This document shows, in pieces, positions 14,774 through 21,821 of a stretch of 21,821 nucleotides of DNA. The notes below the pieces were generated by a model. It did no database searches, had not been told where the DNA came from, and worked only from the letters and a program-made list of their open reading frames with translations. How positions within the stretch are numbered: the first letter of the stretch is position 1; each line of letters begins with the position of its first letter. The position numbers and the translations under genes were made by a program. Origin of the DNA: an uncultured Oscillospiraceae bacterium (GTDB taxonomy: Bacteria; Bacillota; Clostridia; Oscillospirales; Ruminococcaceae); NCBI GenBank assembly GCA_910579545.1, contig CAJTVI010000047.1:1-21821 (forward strand). Direction: 5' to 3'.

Positions 14774-16060
14774 ATGAAGATACTGGTCGTGGGCGGCGGC
14801 GGGCGGGAGCACGCCATCCTCCGCAAACTCAAAGAAAGCCCGCTGTGCACCGAGCTGTGGGCGGCGCCCGGCAACGCCGGCATCGGGTGCGACGCCACCT
14901 GCAAACCGATCGCCGCCACCGACCTTGCCGGCATGGTGGAATTTGCCAAACAGGAGCGGTTCGACTATGTCGTCGTCACCCCGGACGACCCGCTCGCCCT
15001 CGGCATGGTGGACGCGCTCGAGGCCGCCGGCATCCCCGCCTTTGGGCCCAACAAGGCCGCCGCCCGCATCGAGTCGTCCAAGGTGTTCAGCAAGAACCTG
15101 ATGAAAAAATACGGCATCCCCACCGCCCGCTACGAGGTGTTTGAGGACCCCGACCAGGCCATGGCCTACATCCGGCGGCAGGGTCAGTACCCGGTGGTGG
15201 TCAAGGCGGACGGCCTTGCGCTGGGCAAGGGCGTGCTGATCTGCGAGGATGAGTCCGCCGCCGAGGCCGCCGTGCGCGGCATGCTGGTGGAGGGAAAATT
15301 CGGCGCGTCCGGCCGCCGTGTGGTGGTGGAGGAGTTTTTGACCGGGCCCGAGGTCTCGGTGCTGAGCTTTACCGACGGTCATGTGCTGGTGCCGATGCTC
15401 TCCAGCATGGACCATAAGCGCGCGCTGGACGGCGACGCCGGCCTCAACACCGGCGGCATGGGCGTGATCGCGCCAAACCCGTATTACACCGCCGAAATCG
15501 CCGCGGCCTGTATGGACGAGATCTTTTTGCCCACCGTGCAGGCCATGCAGGCCGAGGGCTGCCCCTTTAAGGGCTGCCTCTACTTTGGCCTGATGCTCAC
15601 CCCGAACGGCCCCAAGGTCATCGAGTACAACTGCCGCTTTGGCGACCCCGAGACCCAGGGCGTGCTGCCCCTGCTGGACAGCGATTTGCTGGAGATCATG
15701 CTGGCCGTGACCGGGGGCCGGCTGCACGAGGTTCCGGTGAGCTGGAAGCCCGGCGCCGCCGCCTGCGTGGTGCTGGCCTCGGGCGGGTACCCCGAACACT
15801 ACCAAAAGGGCAAACCCATCGCCGGCCTTGGGCCGGACGGCCAGCTGGCCGGGGCAAAGGACGTGACCGTCTGCCACGCCGGCACCGCCTTGCAAGAGGG
15901 CGGCTTTGTGACGAATGGCGGCCGGGTGCTGGGCGTTACAGCCACCGCGCCCAGCCTGCGCGAGGCGCTGGACAGGGCCTACGCCGCGGCCGACGGCATC
16001 GCGTTTGAGGGGCTGCACCGCCGCAGCGACATTGGCCAAAGGGCGCTGGCGGCCCTTTGA
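14774..16060 (+). CDS. purD: PurD, GAR synthetase
   Basis: PurD joins phosphoribosylamine and glycine with ATP. The 428-aa length is normal. The N-terminal VVGGGGREHAI loop, the FGPNKAAARIESSKVFSK segment (quoted as FGPNKAAARIE and SSKVFSK), the ATP-grasp core with VVKADGLALGKGV, NTGGMGVIAP, and EYNCRFGDPETQ (284-295) with metal-binding Glu and Asn are all present. ATG follows AAAAAGGAG. It lies directly after the R3/R4 composite, so its transcription must cross that structure or start within it. Confidence 0.96.
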   Translation: MKILVVGGGGREHAILRKLKESPLCTELWAAPGNAGIGCDATCKPIAATDLAGMVEFAKQERFDYVVVTPDDPLALGMVDALEAAGIPAFGPNKAAARIESSKVFSKNLMKKYGIPTARYEVFEDPDQAMAYIRRQGQYPVVVKADGLALGKGVLICEDESAAEAAVRGMLVEGKFGASGRRVVVEEFLTGPEVSVLSFTDGHVLVPMLSSMDHKRALDGDAGLNTGGMGVIAPNPYYTAEIAAACMDEIFLPTVQAMQAEGCPFKGCLYFGLMLTPNGPKVIEYNCRFGDPETQGVLPLLDSDLLEIMLAVTGGRLHEVPVSWKPGAAACVVLASGGYPEHYQKGKPIAGLGPDGQLAGAKDVTVCHAGTALQEGGFVTNGGRVLGVTATAPSLREALDRAYAAADGIAFEGLHRRSDIGQRALAAL

Positions 16061-16157
16061 TGCGAAAACAGGGCTGCCGCTTTTGCGGGCCTGCTGTTTT
16101 GGCATCCCGCCGCGCCCGGCAGCTTTTTGGGAAGGACGCAAAAGGGGAGGAGACCAG

Positions 16158-17357
16158 ATGAGGCAGAAAAAAACCAGGCTGCGGCGCTGCGCGGCGCTGC
16201 TGTGCGCGGTGGGCCTTGCGCTCTGCCTTGCCGGCTGCGGCGGGGCGGCGCAGAGCGCGGCCGCGATGTTTTTGCGCCGGACAGAGGGCACAGTGCGGGT
16301 GCTGGACGCCGAGGGCCAGAGCCTTGAACCTGCGCAGGACCTCGGCCTTTACAGCGGGTACGAGCTGGGCACCGAGGCTGAGAGCTACGCCTGGATCGAC
16401 CTGGACAGGGCAAAGCTGGCAAAGCTGAACGAAAACAGCGAGGCCGCCATTACCAAAGAGGGCAAAAGCCTTACGATCGATATCAAATCCGGCGGCCTGT
16501 TTTTTAACGTGACCGAGCCGCTGGCCGAGGACGAGACGATGGAGATCCGCTCCTCCTCGCTGCTGGTCGGCATCCGGGGCACCTGCGGCTGGATGTCCAA
16601 AAAGATGATCGGCCTTTTGGAGGGCGCCGTGACCGTCACGGCCGGGGAGCAGAGCGTCGCCATCTCCGCCGGGGAGTACGCCATTTTGAGCGAGGAGGGC
16701 GCGCTGGAGGTAAGGGAGCTTACCTATGAGATGATCCCGGCGTATGCGGCGCGGGAAATTTTGGAGGACGAGGCCCTGGAACAGGCCGTCTGGGAGGCCA
16801 GCGGCCTGCGCATCCCCACCACCAATGAGGAATTGCTGGAGCAGCTGGAGGACGTCGTGTACTCCGAGCAGATCGACTTTGAGGGCGACGGCAGCCCCGA
16901 GCTGCTGGTGATCATGGGCGAGGGGCGCTTCGCCTTCCGGATCTGCCGGGTCGGGCCGCAGGGCGCGGAGTATCTCGTGGGGGGCGTCCCGGTGGCCATT
17001 ACAAATGTCAGCCGGTATGCCTGCGAGCTGGTGGAACGGGACGGCAGGCAGTTTATACACCTCCAGACCGACGGTTCGGATATGTTCGGCACCGGGGTCT
17101 TTATGGATACCTATTTCGGCTCGGTTGCCGCGCAGGACGGCGGCCGCGATGACTGGGGGATGACCGACTATCTCCACCAGCAGGGCGAGGCCCGCGACCT
17201 CGGCCTCGGCTGGGGCGCCAAATGGGTCGGCGTCCCCAACGAAAAGGGCTTTGTGGAGGACATGAACAATACGCAGCAGGTCTGGGAAGAATGGGACGAG
17301 TACCGGGACAAATACACCCCTGTGCGCACCCTTTACGAGACGGCCGGCGACCTGTGA
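16158..17357 (+). CDS. FecR-domain lipoprotein
   Basis: This 399-aa protein starts with a charged segment (MRQKKTRLRR), a hydrophobic stretch and LCLAGC with C27 as the lipidation site, so it should be a lipoprotein on the outer face of the membrane. Residues about 40-170 fit a FecR-type beta-rich domain: EGTVRVLD, GYELGTEAESYAWI, GLFFNVTEPL, IRGTCGWM, GAVTVTAGEQSVAISAGEYA. The C-terminal part has DFEGDGSPEL (240-249), a DxDGxxE pattern common in clostridial surface proteins, and a Trp-rich tail. The start is ATG at 16158 after GGGGAGG; the frame is open upstream but overlaps purD's end. It sits 97 bp after purD and 65 bp before purL. No purine role is evident. FecR here is a fold name, not a claim of iron signalling. 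Confidence 0.8.
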   Translation: MRQKKTRLRRCAALLCAVGLALCLAGCGGAAQSAAAMFLRRTEGTVRVLDAEGQSLEPAQDLGLYSGYELGTEAESYAWIDLDRAKLAKLNENSEAAITKEGKSLTIDIKSGGLFFNVTEPLAEDETMEIRSSSLLVGIRGTCGWMSKKMIGLLEGAVTVTAGEQSVAISAGEYAILSEEGALEVRELTYEMIPAYAAREILEDEALEQAVWEASGLRIPTTNEELLEQLEDVVYSEQIDFEGDGSPELLVIMGEGRFAFRICRVGPQGAEYLVGGVPVAITNVSRYACELVERDGRQFIHLQTDGSDMFGTGVFMDTYFGSVAAQDGGRDDWGMTDYLHQQGEARDLGLGWGAKWVGVPNEKGFVEDMNNTQQVWEEWDEYRDKYTPVRTLYETAGDL

Positions 17358-17422
17358 ACAAAAACGCCGCGCTTTGAGGGGGGCCGGGAGTCAGGGCCCC
17401 AAAAACAACAGGGAGGCTTTGC

Positions 17423-20400
17423 ATGGTTTACCGCATCTATGTAGAAAAAAAGCCCGGCTTCCGGCAGGAGGCGGCCGCCCTCGCGGCCGAGCTGCGGGAG
17501 CTTGTGGGCATTGCCGGGCTAAAAAGCCTGCGCATCCTGAACCGCTACGACCTGGAGGGCATCAGCGAGGAGCTGTTTTTGGCCTGCCGCGGCACCGTGT
17601 TCAGCGAGCCGCCGGTGGACGACTGCTACGAGCACTGCCCGGCGGCCGAGCACCTGTTTGCGGTGGAATACCTGCCCGGCCAGTTTGACCAGCGGGCCGA
17701 ATCCGCCGCCCAGTGCATCCAGCTCATCAGCCAGGGCGAGCGGCCGGCCGTGCGCACCGCCAGGGTCTACCTGCTGGAGGGGGCGCTGGACGAGCCGGCC
17801 CTCGCGGCCATCCGGCAGTATGTGGTCAACCCGGTCGAGGCCCGGCTGGCGGAGCTGGAAAAGCCGGAGACCCTTGCCGTCGAGCACCCCGCGCCCGAGC
17901 CGGTGGAGCGGCTTTGCGGCTTTAACGCGCTGGACGGCGCGGGCCTGGCCGATTTCCGGCAGCAGAAGGGCCTTGCCATGGACCAGGCCGACATCGCCTT
18001 CTGCCAGGCGTATTTCAGGGGCGAGGGCCGGGAGCCGACCCTGGCCGAGATCCGCATGCTGGACACCTACTGGAGCGACCACTGCCGCCACACCACCTTT
18101 GGCACCATCCTGGACAAGGTGGAGATCGAGGACCAGCAGGCCGCCCGCTCCTTTGAGCGGTACCTGGGGCTGCGCAAGGCGCTCTATGCCGGGCGGCAGA
18201 AGCCCATCTGCCTGATGGACCTTGCCACCATCGGGGCCAGGGCCCTCAAGGCGAGCGGGAAGCTGAAGGACCTGGACGAGTCCGACGAGATCAACGCCTG
18301 CACGGTCAAGATCACCTGCGACCTGGACGGCGAGGAGCAGCCCTGGCTCTTTTTGTTCAAAAACGAGACCCACAACCACCCCACCGAGATCGAGCCCTTT
18401 GGCGGGGCGGCCACCTGCATCGGCGGGGCCATCCGGGACCCGCTCTCCGGCCGCAGCTACGTCTACCAGGCTATGCGGGTCACCGGCGCGGGCGACCCGC
18501 TGGCCCCGGTGAGCAGCACCCTGCCCGGCAAGCTGCCCCAGCGCAAGCTGGTTACCGGGGCGGCGGCCGGCTATTCCAGCTACGGCAACCAGGTGGGGCT
18601 TGCCACCGGCCAGGTGGAGGAAATTTATCACCCGGGGTACGTGGCCAAGCGGCTGGAGATCGGCGCGGTGGTGGGCGCGGCCCCGGCCGCCAACGTGCGG
18701 CGCGAGACCCCGCTGCCCGGCGACCTTGTGGTGCTGCTGGGCGGGCGCACCGGCCGGGACGGCTGCGGCGGCGCCACCGGGTCCAGCAAGGCGCACGGGC
18801 GCGGCAGCCTTGAGAGCTGCGGGGCCGAGGTGCAGAAGGGCAACCCCCCCGAGGAGCGCAAGCTGCAGCGGCTTTTCCGTGACCCGGCGGCCGCCCGGCT
18901 GATCAAGCGCTGCAACGATTTTGGGGCCGGCGGGGTCAGCGTGGCCATCGGCGAACTGGCCGATGGGCTCGAGATCGAGCTGGACGCGGTGCCCAAAAAA
19001 TACGATGGGCTTTCGGGCACCGAACTCGCCATCAGCGAGAGCCAGGAGCGGATGGCGGTGGTGCTTTCGCCCGATGATTTAGACGCCTTTTTAAAGCTGG
19101 CGGCCGGCGAAAATCTGGAGGCCACGGTGGTGGCCAAGGTCACCGAGCAGCCGCGGCTGGTGATGCGCTGGAACGGCGAAACGATCGTGGACGTCAGCCG
19201 GGCATTTTTGAACTCCAACGGGGCCGAAAAGCACGCCGACGTCAAGGTGGAGGCGGGCGAGGTATTTTTGCCCAGCTGGCCGGGGAAAACCCTGGCCGAA
19301 AAGCTCACGGCGCTGGCGGGGGACCTGAACATCTGCTGCCAGAAGGGCCTTGGTGAGCGGTTCGATTCCACCATCGGGGCGGCCAGCGTGCTCATGCCCT
19401 TTGGCGGGCGGCGGCAGCTGACCCCGGCGCAGGCGATGGTGGCCAAGCTGCCGGTGGAGGGCGAGACCACCACCTGCAGCGGCATGGCCTGGGGCTTTGA
19501 GGTGCACATTGCCGAAAAGAGCCCCTGGCACGGCGGGTACCTGGCGGTGGTGGAGAGCGTTTCCAAGTTAGTGGCCGCCGGGTTTGCGCCGTCCAGCATC
19601 CACCTGACCTTCCAGGAATACTTTGAGCGGCTGGGCACCGACCCCGCCCGCTGGGGCAAGCCGATGGCGGCCCTGCTGGGCGCGCTCGAGGCCCAGCTGG
19701 GGCTGGGGCTTGCGGCGATCGGCGGCAAGGACAGCATGTCCGGCAGCTTTGAGGACCTGGACGTGCCCCCCACTTTGGTGAGTTTTGCGGCCGGCATCGG
19801 CCAGGTAAGCGAGGTGCACAGCCCCGAATTTAAAAAGCCGGGCAGCACGGTGGTGCTGCTGCGGCCCAAGTATGCCGACCCCCTCTGCCCGGACCTTGAC
19901 AGCCTTTTGGCGGTGTACGCCGAGGTGGGCCGGCTGATGGCCGAGGGCAAGGTGCTGGCGGCGGCCACCCCGGGCTGCGGCGGGGTGCTGGCCTGCCTTT
20001 TCAAGATGGGGCTGGGCAACCGGCTGGGCTTTGCGCTGGCCGATGGGGCGGACCCCGACGCCCTTTTAAAGCCCGCCTACGGCAGCTTTGTGCTGGAACT
20101 GGCGGACGGCGGCGCGGCGGGCGAGATTTTGGGCCAGACCACCGAGGAATATGTGTTTGCCGCCGGGGAGGAGCGGGCCGAGCTGGACCCGGTCTGCGAG
20201 GTATGGCAGGCAAAATTGGAGCCGGTGACCCCCTGGCGCAGCGTGCGGGGCGCGGCCGATTTGGACGGCGCGGACGGCGCGGATGGGGCGCAAAAAGAGC
20301 CGCCGGTGCTCACCTGGCAGCAAAAGCGGCCGGGCCGCGGCCCGATGATCGGCACGGCAAAGCCGCGGGTAGTGATCCCGGTCTTCCCGGGGACCAACTG

Positions 20401-21160
20401 CGAATACGACTCGGCGCGGGCCTTCCGCGCGGCGGGGGCCGAGCCGCAGGTGCTGGTGGTGCAGAACCTCAGCCCGGCGGCGGTGGCCGAGAGCTGCGCG
20501 GCGCTGGCAAATGCGATCCGCCAAAGCCAGATCGTGATGCTGCCGGGCGGGTTTTCCGGCGGGGACGAGCCGGACGGCAGCGCCAAGTTCATCACGGCAT
20601 TTTTCCGCGCGGCGGCGGTGCGGGACGCGGTGGCCGAGCTTTTGCAAAAGCGGGACGGGCTGATGCTGGGCATCTGCAACGGGTTCCAGGCGCTGATCAA
20701 GCTGGGGCTGGTGCCGTATGGCGAGATCCGCCCGCTCACGGCCCAAAGCCCTACCCTCACCTACAACACCATCGGCCGGCACCAGAGCATGCTGGTGCGA
20801 ACCCGTGTGGCCTCCTCGCTCAGCCCCTGGCTGTGCAAATGTGAGCCGGGCGAGGTGTACACGGTGCCGGTGAGCCACGGCGAGGGCCGGTTCGTGGCCG
20901 GGACGCAGCTGCTGAAGGAACTGGCCGAAAACGGGCAGGTCGCCACCCAGTATGTGGGCTTGGACGGGGCGCCCGGCATGCAGCTGACCGTGAACCCCAA
21001 CGGCAGCGCCTGGGCCATCGAGGGCATCACCAGCCCGGACGGCCGGGTGCTTGGCAAGATGGGCCACACCGAGCGCCGCGGCGCGGGGCTCTACAAAAAC
21101 GTGCCCGGCAACGCCGACATGCCCCTGTTCGAGGGCGGCGTGGCGTATTTTGGGGTGTAA
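17423..21160 (+). CDS. purL: PurL, FGAM synthetase, single-chain large form
   Basis: PurL converts FGAR to FGAM with glutamine and ATP. At 1245 aa it is the single-chain form with PurS-like N-terminal, synthetase and glutaminase parts in one polypeptide. Landmarks are LDTYWSDHCRHTTFG (from about 213), NETHNHPTEIEPFGGAAT (from 314), DFGAGGVSVAIGELADG, GMAWGFEVHIAE, then a class I glutaminase from about residue 981: VVIPVFPGTNCEYD, MLPGGFSGGDEPDG, GICNGFQA with nucleophile C1085, and SHGEGRF with H1152. A low-complexity linker, DLDGADGADGAQ, precedes the glutaminase. ATG follows GGGAGG. It is the last purine gene; R5 and a terminator-like hairpin follow. Confidence 0.96.
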   Translation: MVYRIYVEKKPGFRQEAAALAAELRELVGIAGLKSLRILNRYDLEGISEELFLACRGTVFSEPPVDDCYEHCPAAEHLFAVEYLPGQFDQRAESAAQCIQLISQGERPAVRTARVYLLEGALDEPALAAIRQYVVNPVEARLAELEKPETLAVEHPAPEPVERLCGFNALDGAGLADFRQQKGLAMDQADIAFCQAYFRGEGREPTLAEIRMLDTYWSDHCRHTTFGTILDKVEIEDQQAARSFERYLGLRKALYAGRQKPICLMDLATIGARALKASGKLKDLDESDEINACTVKITCDLDGEEQPWLFLFKNETHNHPTEIEPFGGAATCIGGAIRDPLSGRSYVYQAMRVTGAGDPLAPVSSTLPGKLPQRKLVTGAAAGYSSYGNQVGLATGQVEEIYHPGYVAKRLEIGAVVGAAPAANVRRETPLPGDLVVLLGGRTGRDGCGGATGSSKAHGRGSLESCGAEVQKGNPPEERKLQRLFRDPAAARLIKRCNDFGAGGVSVAIGELADGLEIELDAVPKKYDGLSGTELAISESQERMAVVLSPDDLDAFLKLAAGENLEATVVAKVTEQPRLVMRWNGETIVDVSRAFLNSNGAEKHADVKVEAGEVFLPSWPGKTLAEKLTALAGDLNICCQKGLGERFDSTIGAASVLMPFGGRRQLTPAQAMVAKLPVEGETTTCSGMAWGFEVHIAEKSPWHGGYLAVVESVSKLVAAGFAPSSIHLTFQEYFERLGTDPARWGKPMAALLGALEAQLGLGLAAIGGKDSMSGSFEDLDVPPTLVSFAAGIGQVSEVHSPEFKKPGSTVVLLRPKYADPLCPDLDSLLAVYAEVGRLMAEGKVLAAATPGCGGVLACLFKMGLGNRLGFALADGADPDALLKPAYGSFVLELADGGAAGEILGQTTEEYVFAAGEERAELDPVCEVWQAKLEPVTPWRSVRGAADLDGADGADGAQKEPPVLTWQQKRPGRGPMIGTAKPRVVIPVFPGTNCEYDSARAFRAAGAEPQVLVVQNLSPAAVAESCAALANAIRQSQIVMLPGGFSGGDEPDGSAKFITAFFRAAAVRDAVAELLQKRDGLMLGICNGFQALIKLGLVPYGEIRPLTAQSPTLTYNTIGRHQSMLVRTRVASSLSPWLCKCEPGEVYTVPVSHGEGRFVAGTQLLKELAENGQVATQYVGLDGAPGMQLTVNPNGSAWAIEGITSPDGRVLGKMGHTERRGAGLYKNVPGNADMPLFEGGVAYFGV

Positions 21161-21190
21161 GGCGTAAGAACGGCGACGAACGCCGCACCA

Positions 21191-21380
21191 AGGCCGATCT
21201 GGGGGGCACGCTTTTGGGCCGATCTGGGGGATTGGCCCACCAGCAAATGCCCTGCATTTGCTGGATGCGATGTTTCTGGATTTTTTGCCCTTGGCAAACT
21301 GTTTGGCAAAAAATGCGAAACATCGGACCAGACCCCCGTTGCGCCGCACGAACGATCGTGCGGCGGGGGAATGAAAATGG
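21191..21380 (+). repeat. Structured intergenic repeat R5 with 102-bp insert
   Basis: R5 starts about 30 bp after purL with GGCCGATCTGGGGGG, then a second TTTTGGGCCGATCTGGGGG at 21213. It carries the same 102-bp branched block as R3 (21236-21337). Its end hairpin is CGCCGCACGA (21342-21351) with TCGTGCGGCG (21356-21365), the R1/R2 version, not the R3 version. The tail GAATGAAAATGGGCAAAGCA matches R2. It is therefore a mosaic of the R3-type middle and the R2-type end. Confidence 0.85.
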
Positions 21381-21508
21381 GCAAAGCAGGTGTGCCGCCG
21401 GACGCTGGCGACACTGCCGCGCTCTCCCAGCCTTGCCGAACAAGGCCGTTTTCAGCAATGACAGCAACGCGAGCGCAGCGAGCGTAGGAGGCCGTACCCA
21501 CCCGGCCT
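21381..21508. other. Spacer between R5 and 225-bp repeat
   Basis: The first 35 bp resemble the sequence after R2 (CGCCGGACGCTG...CGACAC). The rest includes CCTTGCCGAACAAGGCCG and GCGAGCGCAGCGAGCG, which look like a decayed partial copy of the start of the 225-bp repeat. No REP hairpin of the GGGGACGGTTC type is present here, unlike after purN. No gene is seen. Confidence 0.45.
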
Positions 21509-21737
21509 TGCCGAATGCGGCCGAATCCGGCGATGCCTGTATAGCGAGCGAACAGCGAGCATGAAAATATGAGATTACGGAGCGGAGCCAAAGAGCCCCC
21601 GACAGGTTCCATCAGCTGAGAAACGTAAGCATCCCCGTAAGGGGTGCGAACCATGGCGCTCCGCGCAGTGACTTCGGCTCCGTTTAGGGGGTCCGGGGGG
21701 AATCGGAACCCCCCGGCGTTCTTTTGCTACTTTTCTT
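21509..21737 (+). repeat. 225-bp structured repeat, copy B (candidate RNA)
   Basis: Partner of 11972-12196. The covarying stem is CGGAGC (21583-21588) with GCTCCG (21658-21663). The outer stem ACGGAG/CTCCGT is unchanged. The inner hairpin is GCATCCCC with GGGGTGC around GTAA, one pair longer than in copy A. The 3' A/T-rich hairpin is cut at about 21737 by IS30-like sequence. It follows purL and R5, just as copy A follows purN and R2. Confidence 0.75.
21693..21725 (+). terminator. G+C hairpin with T-rich tail after purL, possible terminator
   Basis: CCGGGGGG (21693-21700) pairs with CCCCCCGG (21709-21716) and is followed by CGTTCTTTT, as in copy A. Here the position makes sense as the end of the purine transcript, about 530 bp after the purL stop. 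Confidence 0.5.
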
Positions 21738-21821
21738 AATGCGGTGGTTTGTCAAGTGAAGTGCAACACTTCAGCGGGAGTTTTCCAATCGAGGCATTTG
21801 CGGGGGCGGTTATTGAGCAGC
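21738..21821 (-). mobile_element. IS30-family insertion sequence, end only
   Basis: Sequence homologous to copy A of the 225-bp repeat stops between 21737 and 21742. The following GGTGGTTTGTCAAGTG and the GAAGTG/CACTTC hairpin (21758-21763, 21767-21772) look like an IS end. The transposase 3' end runs into it, which is usual for compact IS30 elements. The rest of the element, its other end and the target duplication lie outside the window. Confidence 0.7.
21752..21821 (-). CDS. IS30-family transposase, C-terminal fragment
   Basis: On the - strand the frame reads LLNNRPRKCLDWKTPAEVLH, then FT and a stop (complement of 21752-21754). NNRPRKCL-x-x-KTPAEV is the typical C terminus of IS30-family DDE transposases. 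Only 22 residues fall inside the window; the catalytic part lies beyond the right edge, so activity cannot be judged. Confidence 0.85.
   Translation of the reverse strand, partial: LLNNRPRKCLDWKTPAEVLHFT

Noticed and set aside
21091..21654. Similar - strand frames across both 225-bp repeat copies (peptides sharing GDAYxSQLM and LRNLIFSCSLFARYTG)
   Set aside because: The similarity follows from the DNA repeat. The covarying stem changes alter codons freely, and no ribosome site supports translation. Such frames are often annotated as hypothetical proteins.

Overview
The window reads as a chromosomal piece of a G+C-rich Clostridia bacterium. By eye it is roughly two-thirds G+C. The best guess is the Faecalibacterium/Gemmiger/Subdoligranulum part of the Ruminococcaceae. 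That guess rests on the protein families (YacP-type NYN protein, YfhO, a single long PurL, a PurO-type IMP cyclohydrolase next to a stand-alone AICAR transformylase) and on the intergenic repeats. It is inference, not a database match. All clear genes lie on the + strand except an IS30-type transposase fragment at the right edge.

Left part (1-6609): the 3' end of a YacP/NYN RNase gene is followed by a very large membrane protein (about 1857 aa) built of two YfhO-like halves fused in one reading frame. A roughly 550-bp gap follows. It holds a promoter-like site, a possible 36-aa ORF and a terminator-like hairpin just before purE.

Middle and right (6610-21160): a nearly complete de novo purine pathway in the order purE, purC, purF, purM, purN, purO-type IMP cyclohydrolase, AICAR transformylase (PurH C-terminal half only), purD, a FecR-domain lipoprotein, purL. 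Together these cover PRPP to IMP except PurK and PurB, which are not in the window. The lipoprotein between purD and purL has no obvious metabolic role.

The most unusual content is between the genes. Short gaps (3-97 bp) are plain. Every gap above 400 bp from purC onward carries a structured repeat. Five copies of one modular element (R1-R5) start just after a stop codon or, for the inverted copy, just before a start. Each has a TCTGG...CCAGA hairpin and a second hairpin whose arms differ between copies by paired, compensating changes. Two copies share an identical 102-bp branched insert. A second, about 225-bp repeat follows R2 and R5 and shows four adjacent compensating base-pair changes between its two copies, which suggests a conserved RNA fold. 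REP-like hairpins, a long inverted repeat in the purF leader and an IS30 element abutting a repeat hairpin complete the picture. These structured repeats are the best candidate here for something poorly described.
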